From positions 1-64,000 of the forward strand of contig JAGWMG010000001.1 in NCBI GenBank assembly GCA_028871795.1: a stretch of DNA of 64,000 bases, given 5' to 3'. The notes beneath the pieces are model-generated. The model made no database searches and was not told the origin of the DNA. It was given only the letters and a program-made list of their open reading frames with translations. This DNA comes from Alphaproteobacteria bacterium. GTDB lineage: Bacteria > Pseudomonadota > Alphaproteobacteria > Micropepsales > Micropepsaceae. Shown piece after piece: positions 1-8,413 of the stretch. Every line of letters starts with the position of its first letter. Position 1 is the stretch's first letter. The translations under genes and the position numbers were made by a program.

Positions 1-1182
1 GCCGCCCGCTATCTCGACCTCGATGACGAAACCCTCCTTGCCTCCTTGGCGCTCGATCCTTATGGCCAGCTCCACACTTTGTCAGTCGAGACCCGGCCGA
101 CCGAGCTGCCAATCGTCATCGACGAAGTCCAGCGCCTACCCCAAATTACGCTCGCCCTGAAGCGAATTGTGGACAGGGACCGGCGCGCCGGCCAATTTGT
201 CCTGACCGGCTCCTCGAACGTCTTCACGACGCCAAAGGCCCTCGACAGTTTGGCAGGACGCGTCTCGACCTTGACGCTGCACCCCTTGAGCGCTGCGGAA
301 ATCATGCGTAAGGGGCCATGCCGATTGCTTGATGTTGTCGGTGTCGAGCCGAGCGCGCTTGCACGGCGCCTGCCGTCGCCGGCATCATTTCAAAGATCGG
401 ATGCTATTGATCTTGTCGTGCGCGGCGGGTTCCCGGAAATTCGGCCGCTCCGTGATCGTGACCGTATGGGGCGCTATGCTTCCTACATCGACAGCATCGT
501 AGAGCGCGATGTCGCGCCGGTCGCCGAGGTACGCCGTCCCGACGCCCTGCGCCGGATGATCAATCAACTCGCCCATCGCACCGCCGAGGAACTCAATGTT
601 ACAAGCCTCTGTAGCGCGCTCGGGACACGAAAAGAGACCGTCAACACGTATCTCGACGTTCTTTCGCGTCTTGGAATCGTCCATCGCCTCGGCGCATGGA
701 CGGCCTCAGGGGCCCGCAAAGAGGTCAGGTCTCCGAAATTGCATTTTATGGACATGGGCTGCGCGACGGCGCTGCGCGGCGAAGACAGCAAGAGCTTCGG
801 TGTCGGCGCCGATCCTGTTGCGCTAGGCCACATCCTGGAGAGTTTTGTCTTTTGCGAACTCGAAAAGTCGCTTCCCTTCTTGGATCGCCACTGGGAGCTA
901 TACCATTGGCGTTTAGCCCCCCACGAAGTTGACATCGTCGCGCAAGCACCCGGACGCTTGCTGGCCTTATTCGAAGTGAAAGCATCGACGTCAGTTACGG
1001 CGGACGATTTCCGGCATCTCGACTGGTTTCTCACCGACGGGCCAGGTCGGTCGTACAAGGGAACGGCGTTTGTCGTCTATCTCGGCGATCAGATTCGTTC
1101 CTTCGGACCCGGCCGACTGGCGTTGCCTCTTTCTATTCTGTGGTCATTTCCAAGCGCAGAACGTACGCGTAGGCACAGATAA
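1..1182 (+). CDS. AAA ATPase with C-terminal DUF4143 domain (5' partial)
   Basis: The reading frame is open from base 1, so the gene starts outside the window; about 393 residues are visible. The Walker B motif VIDEVQ is near residues 39-44 and is followed by the LTGSSN sensor-like motif, typical of the AAA_14/DUF4143 family; the Walker A loop is off the edge. The C-terminal half has a winged-helix-like stretch and a PD-(D/E)XK-like pattern (HEVDIVA, then FEVKAS). These ATPases are common in mobile and accessory DNA and their substrate is unknown. It converges on the relaxase gene across a 352-bp gap. Confidence 0.85.
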   Translation, partial: AARYLDLDDETLLASLALDPYGQLHTLSVETRPTELPIVIDEVQRLPQITLALKRIVDRDRRAGQFVLTGSSNVFTTPKALDSLAGRVSTLTLHPLSAAEIMRKGPCRLLDVVGVEPSALARRLPSPASFQRSDAIDLVVRGGFPEIRPLRDRDRMGRYASYIDSIVERDVAPVAEVRRPDALRRMINQLAHRTAEELNVTSLCSALGTRKETVNTYLDVLSRLGIVHRLGAWTASGARKEVRSPKLHFMDMGCATALRGEDSKSFGVGADPVALGHILESFVFCELEKSLPFLDRHWELYHWRLAPHEVDIVAQAPGRLLALFEVKASTSVTADDFRHLDWFLTDGPGRSYKGTAFVVYLGDQIRSFGPGRLALPLSILWSFPSAERTRRHR

Positions 1183-1534
1183 GTCTTTCACACCCTATGC
1201 ACCTTCGGTGCTGACACATGGCATTAAACGGGACGCCATCTCATTGTCGTGCGGCCGAATTCCGGTGATTTCGCGCGGGCCGATACGCGCTGACAGCCGC
1301 AAGGCAGGAGCGAGATTATCGCCGACGGCATAACAGCTTACGGGCCGGAATCCTGAATTCACCCCTACCATCACATTCCGCCGTCGATCCGATCCTGGCG
1401 AATTCTCCGTTTTCCAGCCCGTGTGCAAGGCTGGCGCGCAGCGCCACCGCATCGCGGCTTGCGGCCTTGACACGGGCTGTAAAACGGACAGGGGCTTGGG
1501 ATCGGATCGACAGCCAAGGCTGGCTTTTTCCATA
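1183..1534. other. Gene-free gap between ATPase and relaxase
   Basis: I see no convincing gene in this 352-bp convergent gap. Its main content is the large inverted repeat at 1383-1511, described separately. A short GCCA/TGGC stem followed by five T residues near 1513-1527 could act as a weak terminator, but it is too small to rely on. Confidence 0.5.
1383..1511. repeat. Large register-symmetric inverted repeat
   Basis: The outer arms GTCGATCCGATCC (1383-1395) and GGATCGGATCGAC (1499-1511) are a perfect 13-bp inverted repeat. After an 11-nt spacer on each side come CCGTTTT (1407-1413) and AAAACGG (1481-1487). After 2 nt on each side come arms of 15 and 14 nt (1416-1430 and 1465-1478) that pair apart from one bulged base. 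The central 34 nt can form two small hairpins. The equal spacing shows a single long imperfect palindrome. It could be a MITE-like remnant, a cruciform with a transfer or termination role, or an element end. Confidence 0.7.
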
Positions 1535-2668
1535 TCACTCTTGTTCATGTTCCCGTCCGCGGAGTTTGACCCGGAGGCCGGATATCTTGGGCCGGTCGAG
1601 AGCCTGAACGGCGGCGCCGAGCTGGACAGCCGCTTGGAGCAAGCTTGTCACGGCGCTTGTAGCTGAGACGGTCTGAGCCGGCGACGGAATATGGGAGCGG
1701 TCGCCTGTTGCGGCGTGCCGGCCAACCATTGCGGCGACTGGGGAGCGAGCGGCCGTTGCCGCCGGTCGCACCAACTGTTGCTGTCGGTCGCGGCTGAGTT
1801 CGAAGCCGGCCGTGCGGGCTTCCGCCTGCCAGGATTTGAACAGCGCATCGAGCTTGGCGGCTCCCTTGGCGCGGCGGGTGCGCAGCGTGGCGAGTTCCAT
1901 TCCTTTGGCGCTGCGATAGCCATGCGTGCGGGCGGCTTCCTCGATAGCCTGTCGGCGCTTGGAGAACTGACGTTCGATATCCCGCGGGATGGTGGCGACG
2001 CGAAAGCCGTGTTTCTCGCGGTCGAGACGGTAACCGAGCCGTTGGAGTTCGGAGGCGAGTTCGCGGCGGTAAATGGCGCCCGCTTCCTTCTGGGCCTTGT
2101 AAAGTTCCCGGCTGACGATAGCACCCCAGGTGCCGTCCCGGCGCGGTGCAAGGTTGAAGATGAAGGTATGAGTATGAAGCTGGGGATCGGCTTCCCGGCT
2201 GGTGTGATGATCGAACTGCGCCATCAAGAGCCCGGCCGTCGGTTCGCGGATCGCACCCGCCCTGCCACGGCGCGCCCACGCCGCGTTCTGTTCGAGATGG
2301 CCGGCCGCGGTCATCACCGCCGACCTGTGTGCCTGCTCTATGGCCGGGCGGTCCTGTTCAGGGGATAGCGCCCAGAGCACGGACACCGATTTGGGCGCGC
2401 TGAAGGTCATATCCCAACCGGCGGAATGTTCGCGTCCCTGCCCGCCATGCTGGACGAGCCGCTTGCCGGTTTTGGGATCGACGCCGTTCAACGCCGCGGC
2501 AAATTCCGCTTGGGTAACCGGGCCGCGCAGGCTCAACCGCTCGGCGCCATCGCCGGTCCAGCGGCCGGGCGGCTCGCCGCCCCTCGTGTAGTAGTCGTCG
2601 GCCTGCAGGTGGGCGTAATAACCGAGCGCTGCACTCGCACTGCCGCGCGCGGAGATCGACGCCACCAT
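1535..2668 (-). CDS. MOBF-family (TrwC-type) relaxase, short form without helicase
   Basis: A conjugative relaxase nicks oriT and covalently carries the strand through a catalytic tyrosine. The N-terminus has the paired tyrosines of TrwC (Y17 Y18 and Y26 Y27), and the metal-binding triad is visible as H155, H165 and H167 in HHTSREADPQLHTH. The FSAPKSVS motif near residue 89 is also conserved. The protein is about 377 residues, so only the relaxase domain is present and the helicase half of TraI/TrwC is missing. I chose the ATG at 2668 because it lies one base after the coupling-protein stop and begins right at the domain; an in-frame upstream start would lie deep inside that gene. Confidence 0.88.
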   Translation of the reverse strand: MVASISARGSASAALGYYAHLQADDYYTRGGEPPGRWTGDGAERLSLRGPVTQAEFAAALNGVDPKTGKRLVQHGGQGREHSAGWDMTFSAPKSVSVLWALSPEQDRPAIEQAHRSAVMTAAGHLEQNAAWARRGRAGAIREPTAGLLMAQFDHHTSREADPQLHTHTFIFNLAPRRDGTWGAIVSRELYKAQKEAGAIYRRELASELQRLGYRLDREKHGFRVATIPRDIERQFSKRRQAIEEAARTHGYRSAKGMELATLRTRRAKGAAKLDALFKSWQAEARTAGFELSRDRQQQLVRPAATAARSPVAAMVGRHAATGDRSHIPSPAQTVSATSAVTSLLQAAVQLGAAVQALDRPKISGLRVKLRGREHEQE

Positions 2669-2669
2669 G

Positions 2670-4472
2670 TCACGGCCTGATTTGGCGGATGCGGTCCGCC
2701 AAATCCTTGCTGAGACCAACAGAGGGAATAGCCCGCGGATTGTCATTCGCGTTTGTCGCCGGCCGAGGCTCAGGTGACATGTGTGTCCAATCGGCGGAAA
2801 GAATCGGTTCACGGAGTGTTGGCAGCTTTATATAGGGAAGATCCAGTTCATAAGCGGCATCCCCGACACCCAGCAGCAGGACGCGGACGCCGCGCTTTGT
2901 GGGACCGAGGTGAGAGCCCAATTCGGAAGCGGTGATGACACGGCGCAATTCGCGCTGGACGGATTCTGTCGTGCTGACGCGCCCGCCGGAACGGGTATCG
3001 CTGCGGATTCGCCGCTCGACTTCCTGGTCTCCGATCATGCGGCTGATGTCTTCCGCCGCCTCGCTTGCGTTGATGCGGGTGATGATTTTGGTGCCGGTCA
3101 TGCCGAACCAGGCTTTGGTCTGGTCGGGACCGTAGACGGCGCGGATTTGGGAGGTATCTTGGGCGCCGATGACGACGGCAATGCCTTTTGACCGGCCGAG
3201 TTCCAGGAACGTCGGAAAGCGCTTGATGGCGGGGAGCTGGGGAAATTCATCGAGGAAAAGCCAGATTCGGCGTTCGCTGCTTTCGCTCAAAGTCGGGCTA
3301 CCCACGGCGGATGCGAGAAGGCCCAACATGCTGCCGATCCACACGCGGGATAGCTCTGGATAGCCGGGATCGTGCTGGAGGATCAGCGGACAGTGTGGCG
3401 TCAAATGGTGCAGCCAGCGGCGAATCGAGAATCGGCGCGCTCTATGATCCGGCCATGCCTCAGCGAGGACCGACACAATCCGCATATGGGTCTGGAAAGT
3501 CGTGAGGATGCTGTGGGTGGTCTTGCTGTCCGGCTGAAGCAGAAGACGCACCGCAGCGGGATTATGGTCTCGGGCGTACCGCGTCAGGGACTCGATATCG
3601 GCATTGACCGATACTTCGAGATCGGGCCAGCCCCATTGCTTTCCCTTCGTGACCTGCAGATGGACGATGCAGGCGACGAAGATTTCCTGGGCGGCCTGCG
3701 ACCACATGGGATCGGTACTTGGTGGAATGAACCGCGCCGCCAGCTCGCGCGCGTCCTGTTTCACGCAGCAATCGGCGGCCACATCCCACACCAGCGAGCG
3801 CTTGTCATGCGGCGCGATCAGAAGCGGTTCTGGCGACGCCGGCAGTCCCGCCGTCATGTCGCCCTTGGTATCGAGCACGAGCAGGCCATCGCCACGGGCA
3901 AGCGGTTCGTCCATCAAGTTCAGCATGGTCTGCGTCTTGCCGCCGCCGACGCTGCCCAGGATTAGAAAATGCCGCGTCTCGCGATCACGGCTCAAGGCGA
4001 CGTGCGGCAGGAGTTCCAAGCCACGCCCGTGTACTTTGCATTCGCGAGCACAGGCCCGTCGAAGGGAATTTAGCCCGGAAGCGCCGGTATGCAGGCGCAA
4101 CCCGCGGACGATCTTGAACGACGGCCTTTCGACACGAACGCAAAGCGCAAACCCCAGCAGCGCCAATAGACCAACCGCGCCGAAGGCAAGCACGGCCGAG
4201 AAGCGAAGATCGAAGGCGTCAAGCGCGTGGTAGCGGGCGAAATACGTCCGGCACGCCTGCCAGTTTAGCGCGCCGTCACGGTCCAGCAAGAACGTCAGCG
4301 CCCGTTGTTTGACGCAGAAATGCAAATTCGTCGTAGGAAACATCGCTGTTCGACCGTCGTGAAACCGACCTGTCGGCGGCCAAGCCTCAAAGCCCACTTT
4401 GTAGGCGCCGGCCGTCGCAGCGAACGCAGCCAGCATGGCGAGGAACGTAACCATCTTGAGTCGCCGGATCAT
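2670..4472 (-). CDS. Type IV secretion coupling ATPase, VirD4/TraD-like
   Basis: A coupling protein hands relaxosome DNA to a type IV channel at the inner membrane. The 600-residue product has two N-terminal membrane segments (about 7-28 and 90-113), a Walker A loop GSVGGGKT at 173-180 and a Walker B region IWLFLDEF at about 403-410. TraD-type DNA-binding sequence surrounds these. The start overlaps the upstream small gene as ATGA, and the relaxase begins just after its stop, so all are probably one transcript. No mating-pore genes are in the window, which suggests mobilization by a helper or by genes outside. Confidence 0.88.
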   Translation of the reverse strand: MIRRLKMVTFLAMLAAFAATAGAYKVGFEAWPPTGRFHDGRTAMFPTTNLHFCVKQRALTFLLDRDGALNWQACRTYFARYHALDAFDLRFSAVLAFGAVGLLALLGFALCVRVERPSFKIVRGLRLHTGASGLNSLRRACARECKVHGRGLELLPHVALSRDRETRHFLILGSVGGGKTQTMLNLMDEPLARGDGLLVLDTKGDMTAGLPASPEPLLIAPHDKRSLVWDVAADCCVKQDARELAARFIPPSTDPMWSQAAQEIFVACIVHLQVTKGKQWGWPDLEVSVNADIESLTRYARDHNPAAVRLLLQPDSKTTHSILTTFQTHMRIVSVLAEAWPDHRARRFSIRRWLHHLTPHCPLILQHDPGYPELSRVWIGSMLGLLASAVGSPTLSESSERRIWLFLDEFPQLPAIKRFPTFLELGRSKGIAVVIGAQDTSQIRAVYGPDQTKAWFGMTGTKIITRINASEAAEDISRMIGDQEVERRIRSDTRSGGRVSTTESVQRELRRVITASELGSHLGPTKRGVRVLLLGVGDAAYELDLPYIKLPTLREPILSADWTHMSPEPRPATNANDNPRAIPSVGLSKDLADRIRQIRP

Positions 4473-4777
4473 GCCGCCCGCTCCACCGTCAACGCCTGAA
4501 GAAGCGCCTCAAACATAGCGACGAGCTTCCGGGCGGACACGTCGATTGCCTCGGTCTTGGCGTTCGTGTCCCGGCTTTGCTGTTCCAGGCCGACGAGCTT
4601 TCGTTCGATCAGCATGAGCTGTTCGGCGAGCGCCTTGTTGTCGCCACCGGCAAGCCCGGCCCGGATCAGATCGCGGGCGACCGCCGCCACGTTGGCCGAC
4701 AGCGAATAGGCCCGCGCCTGAAGCTGTTCGATCTCGCCCGGCGCAAGCCGGATGGAGATGGATTTGGTCTCGCTCAC
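4469..4777 (-). CDS. Small relaxosome-type DNA-binding protein
   Basis: This 102-residue protein begins with SISIRLAPGEIEQLQARA, typical of ribbon-helix-helix accessory proteins such as MobC, which bind near oriT and help the relaxase. Its C-terminal half is predicted coiled coil (LIERKLVGLEQQ). It overlaps the coupling-protein start by 4 bp (ATGA) and the upstream helix-turn-helix gene by 4 bp. The role is inferred from the N-terminal fold and gene order; I see no motif that proves MobC membership. Confidence 0.65.
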   Translation of the reverse strand: MSETKSISIRLAPGEIEQLQARAYSLSANVAAVARDLIRAGLAGGDNKALAEQLMLIERKLVGLEQQSRDTNAKTEAIDVSARKLVAMFEALLQALTVERAA

Positions 4778-5040
4778 CGCTGTTGTCCGGGGTCGGACGT
4801 GTTGAGACGCTGGTGCTCACTCAGGAACCGGAACAACGACCGGCGCTGGTAGCGCACCGAATGATCGCCCACCTTGATGAAGGCCGGCCCGCCGCCGCGC
4901 GAGCGCCAGGTGTTCAGGGTGCAGGCCGGAAAGCCGATGATCCGCCCAGCCTCCGACGTATCGACGGCCTCATCGAGCCAGCCGGGGTTGTCCCTCAGAA
5001 TCTCGGTCAGCGAGGGGAGTTCGATGGTTGATTTACGCAT
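4774..5040 (-). CDS. Small helix-turn-helix protein (AlpA/MerR-like)
   Basis: The 88-residue product contains TSEAGRIIGFPACTLNTWRS, a winged-helix/excisionase-like DNA-binding pattern, followed by a KVGDHSVRYQRRSLFRFL tail typical of AlpA-type regulators. I start it at the ATG at 5040 because GGAAG lies seven bases upstream; an in-frame TTG at 5055 has no comparable site. It leads the four-gene mobilization cassette and could regulate it or act as a recombination directionality factor. Both roles are inference. Confidence 0.65.
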   Translation of the reverse strand: MRKSTIELPSLTEILRDNPGWLDEAVDTSEAGRIIGFPACTLNTWRSRGGGPAFIKVGDHSVRYQRRSLFRFLSEHQRLNTSDPGQQR

Positions 5041-5157
5041 GGCACGCTTCCGCAACTGTTATTTGCGGAGGAAAGCCAAGCAGCCCCCAAACAGGCAGAA
5101 AAGAGAAATGATTTCCTCAAATGCGGGCCAATTCCGGCACACACGGGCGTTTGCCCG

Positions 5158-6045
5158 CTAACCATCCGTACCGAGAATGTTTTTCATCTGCCGGATGATC
5201 GTCTTCACGGAAGGCAAATCCTTTTCGTCAAATTCCAGCTTCGCCCGTTCATGGGCATCGAAGGCCAGCAAACTGCGTTGTCTCGTAGGATCGGCGGCGT
5301 GCAGTCCCCGCACGAGTTCCCGTATGCGCTGCCACGCCGCTTTTTGCGGACGGCCCCGAACATCGTCGCCGCAAGACCCGAATTCCACCGTCGGCGCCGG
5401 TTTTGGCGGCGATGAATTTGTGGGCGCCTTCGGCTTGGACCGGACTTTGTTCAGAATCTCGGATGGCGTGACGGGAACGTCGCCTTCTTCGGATGCCGAT
5501 ACCGGCTCCACAAGAAACGCCGGCAGTGCATAGCCCTTATGTTCCATCCACGTTATCAGCTTGGCTTTTGCCAGCAGGATACTGCCAAGAAGCGCCTGAG
5601 CCTCGGCAGGAAACGCGACGTATGGGATATTCGCCAGGGCTTCTAGCGTAATGTCGGTTACGTTTTCGCAGGGCGGACCCCCAGTGAATTCCGCCCATTC
5701 GTCCGCCGGCCCTGGAAGCATATCTCGCTCGCCCAACACCTGCGCAACCGTGTGCGCCGTCACTGAAAGGTATTCATGCGGCTTTGCTGGCCGCGGCAAA
5801 CGGCGGGCGAAGCCGATCTTGGCCCGGGGCGCTTCGATGAGCAGCAGCGGATAATTCCGATCATCGTCTGGATCGACGCCGGGAGTTCGCAGGCTTCGGC
5901 CATCAAACTCGCGCGCGAATATCGCGTGCTTGAACATATCCATGAGATCGACGGCATCAATTCCGGGGGTCTCGCGCGCCATCAACAGCGCGGCACGCTT
6001 GAGCGAGACGTAGTCCCCGTCGAGGGGCGAGATAAATGCCAGCAT
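5158..6045 (-). CDS. Hypothetical island protein, 295 aa
   Basis: I do not recognise this family. The protein is soluble, with a proline- and lysine-rich linker (about residues 195-225) separating an N-terminal part from a basic C-terminal part. The C-terminal part contains GRPQKAAWQRIRELV and ends in DLPSVKTIIRQMKNIL, an arrangement seen in DNA-binding tails of plasmid and phage proteins, but the match is weak. An AGGGATG ribosome site precedes the ATG. It is read in the same direction as the mobilization cassette, 118 bp upstream of it. Confidence 0.6.
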   Translation of the reverse strand: MLAFISPLDGDYVSLKRAALLMARETPGIDAVDLMDMFKHAIFAREFDGRSLRTPGVDPDDDRNYPLLLIEAPRAKIGFARRLPRPAKPHEYLSVTAHTVAQVLGERDMLPGPADEWAEFTGGPPCENVTDITLEALANIPYVAFPAEAQALLGSILLAKAKLITWMEHKGYALPAFLVEPVSASEEGDVPVTPSEILNKVRSKPKAPTNSSPPKPAPTVEFGSCGDDVRGRPQKAAWQRIRELVRGLHAADPTRQRSLLAFDAHERAKLEFDEKDLPSVKTIIRQMKNILGTDG

Positions 6046-6904
6046 CGCTGCATCCCTTTACCCCCTCGTACCCCTGCTTGAGTTGATGGCCGCGTGATGG
6101 GGATAAATCGCCATGGCTGCCCGCACGCGCCAACATGAAAAATCTAATCTAGGTGATGCGAATTTTCAATTTGCTGGCGTTTGATGTTCACAATAATACG
6201 TACCTTTTTTCCACCACTGTCGATGATGCAAATGCCTTTGTAGTCTTGATCTGACGTCCCGACATGGCCTCGCTGCAACGCGATCACGCCGCACTGCGCA
6301 CTACACAGTAGCCGCACCAAGTCCAAATTCTGCTTTTGCCTGCCGGTATGTCTGAAATAGACGTTCCTACAATTCTGATTGCGCTTCGTCCTCGGTCGCG
6401 AACGTGGCAAAATTCCCGATGACCATATCCACTAGCGCTTGCATGGCCATTCCGCTTGGAGAGCCAGCCAAACTCCGACAAGTTTGAGTTACCCCCATCT
6501 GGCACGATTCGTCTCCGCCCATGTCGCGCGCGCCAAGCGCCACGGGACCAAAAGCGGACGCGCAATCGGCCCCCGAAACTCGACACCAAGCGCGAAGCCG
6601 CCGTGCGTCGTTCATTGCAGGCCGGAACCCGAATTCTCAAAACGGCAAAGACTACGGACGTCGGCACCGGCACGGTCGCACGGATTGCGCATGAAATGCG
6701 CGCCTGATGTTGTAGCCTTGAAATGCGTCGCGCTCGCGATGAATTTCGAGCATGTCGCGCATGGTGGCTCGCTAATCCTCGGCCATGGCGTTCCCTTTTG
6801 GCAATCAGACATCGCCCTTTCGAGCACACGCCCGCCGCGCGTGAATCGCGATTTGTGACCCGGTTAAACGACCGCTATAATTCCCAAGTAATGAGGGGCA
6901 ACCA
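6046..6904. other. 859-bp degenerate interval in the island
   Basis: No intact gene is convincing here. The plus strand carries a frameshifted serine-recombinase tail (separate entry). The minus strand carries protein-like fragments in different frames, for example one ending ATEDEAQSEL at an in-frame TAG and continuing as ERLFQTYRQAKAEF, and an 88-codon open frame at 6144-6410. This pattern fits decayed genes. The last 60 bp hold the ribosome site for the next gene. Confidence 0.5.
6499..6707 (+). pseudogene. Frameshifted C-terminal remnant of a serine recombinase
   Basis: One frame reads SAHVARAKRHGTKSGRAIG, the linker that follows the catalytic domain in resolvase/invertase proteins. At about 6565 the reading moves by one base into a frame reading PKLDTKREAAVRRSL and ending VGTGTVARIAHEM, the C-terminal helix-turn-helix of the same family. 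The two parts join in the expected order without a gap, so this is a remnant broken by a small indel. The catalytic serine domain is absent from the adjoining sequence. Confidence 0.7.
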
Positions 6905-7312
6905 ATGGGCGGGAAGTTTAGTCGAACAATATCGGCGTGCACATATCTGTTTTCGCTGACATTCTGTCTGACTGGCTGCGATCAGTCCAAATCGGAACGG
7001 TCGGCCGCGTCATCTGATACGGGCGATGATTCCTCGTATGTCTCGGTTCAGTCGGTGGCCGGGGGACCATATGAACAAGTCGTGCTTGGGGAAGCCACGG
7101 ACCCGAATGTTATAGAAGCATCAGGCGAACAGGTCACGGGCAACGGCTATCCATGTGCATCGGTCTCGCATCTGTGGAAGCTCAAATTCACCAGGGATGT
7201 TGGAATGAGTGTCTTGAAAGTACGCTGCACTGACGGCACCGACTACCAGATCACGATTTTCGATCACAGAGCATTTGTGAAGCCTTGGACCGGCACGCTA
7301 ATGGGGAGCTAA
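6905..7312 (+). CDS. Small putative lipoprotein, 135 aa
   Basis: A signal peptide with a hydrophobic core ends in LTGC (cysteine about residue 25), a typical lipobox, so the mature protein should be lipid-anchored in the envelope. The mature part has a flexible serine-rich stretch followed by a compact region with two cysteines that could form a disulfide. GAGGGG lies six bases before the ATG. Four bases separate its stop from the next gene, implying co-transcription. I do not recognise the family. Confidence 0.7.
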   Translation: MGGKFSRTISACTYLFSLTFCLTGCDQSKSERSAASSDTGDDSSYVSVQSVAGGPYEQVVLGEATDPNVIEASGEQVTGNGYPCASVSHLWKLKFTRDVGMSVLKVRCTDGTDYQITIFDHRAFVKPWTGTLMGS

Positions 7313-7316
7313 GGAA

Positions 7317-8321
7317 ATGGGGCGGGTGTGTTTTAGTGCAATTATAGCTGCGTTTGTGCTGGGGAACGAATGCGCCATCGCGCAGACCGACAGCGGGTCG
7401 CCGTTCTTGCGGCCTGAGGGTACGCAGTCGTCAGCGGCGTCCAATGCGCCCTGCGACTACACGTTTCCCTCAAAGGTGCCAGTGAAATGCTGGGCCGGGC
7501 AGAAATTCATGGTCTTGCCGATAGACCCGCAATTGCGGAGCTACGGCTATCAAGAGTTCACGAAAGGCGACAGCGTGATTGACCACGCAACTTACGACGA
7601 GCTTGCCGGAAAGGTCGTGACCGTCACTGATGTTCAATGGCGACTGATCGCTCCCGCTCTCCCAGACAGTGGAGGCTGGGTTGTGACCTTTCAGGACGAT
7701 GCTTCCGGCGTCACGTACCATACGAGGGCCGTGACCCTTCCTAACGACCCACCTGACGACGCGACCGTTGACCACTTGGCGTTGGTCCGCGACTTACAGG
7801 GTGCGCGGCAAATGTATCTGGGCAAGACATTTTGGATGAAGTCGGGTTGGTTGCCCGAATTCAATGGTAACGGCTCAATCTCATTTTCAAACACGGTGAC
7901 CTACAAAAAGTTCGTGCCGACCACGATCAGCGATGTACTCGCCAGTTATGACCCGCATGAGCCGGTACGCGTCGTCATCAAAAATGACGCCGGACAAGAG
8001 GGCTACTTCGATATGGCCGTCTCTCCCACAAATCGAAGTGCAAAATGGCCGGGCAAGGTCGGCGAGGCTGCGTTTGCGGAAGTCATGGCGTCAACCGACC
8101 CTAAGCTCGCACACAAATGGCCGGCGAAAGTGTGGGACGCAATAGAAAACCAGAAAGTCTTCATGGGGATGACGATGGAGCAAGCCCGGCTGAGTTGGGG
8201 TGAGCCGCGTGACGTGAATCGCACTGTTGTAGGCGACCATGTGCATGAACAGTGGGTCTATGGCGAAGCGCACAACTATCTCTATTTTGAGGATGGGAGG
8301 CTAACCGGCATCCAAAATTGA
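7317..8321 (+). CDS. Exported protein with C-terminal BamE/SmpA-like module
   Basis: The product has a signal peptide probably cut after AIAQ, a long middle part of unknown type, and a C-terminal segment of about 55 residues reading VFMGMTMEQARLSWGEP, then EQWVYG and YLYFEDGRLTGIQ. That order (GMT, G-P, WVYG, Y-FE-G-LT) is the signature of the BamE/SmpA/OmlA fold, used for protein or envelope contacts. The AAGGA site lies very close to the ATG, so a GTG at 7326 is an alternative start. It is linked to the upstream lipoprotein gene. Confidence 0.7.
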   Translation: MGRVCFSAIIAAFVLGNECAIAQTDSGSPFLRPEGTQSSAASNAPCDYTFPSKVPVKCWAGQKFMVLPIDPQLRSYGYQEFTKGDSVIDHATYDELAGKVVTVTDVQWRLIAPALPDSGGWVVTFQDDASGVTYHTRAVTLPNDPPDDATVDHLALVRDLQGARQMYLGKTFWMKSGWLPEFNGNGSISFSNTVTYKKFVPTTISDVLASYDPHEPVRVVIKNDAGQEGYFDMAVSPTNRSAKWPGKVGEAAFAEVMASTDPKLAHKWPAKVWDAIENQKVFMGMTMEQARLSWGEPRDVNRTVVGDHVHEQWVYGEAHNYLYFEDGRLTGIQN

Positions 8322-8413
8322 ACGGCTCTACGGCATCCGCCCACGTGATCGCAGAAGGGTAAGAGAATGGTGACTGGATAAGCCATTCATCATAGTTCGG
8401 CCCTTGCTCGCAC

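Noticed and set aside
1195-1548. 117-codon minus-strand frame overlapping the large palindrome
   Set aside because: No ribosome site, no family likeness, and it reads through the inverted-repeat structure.
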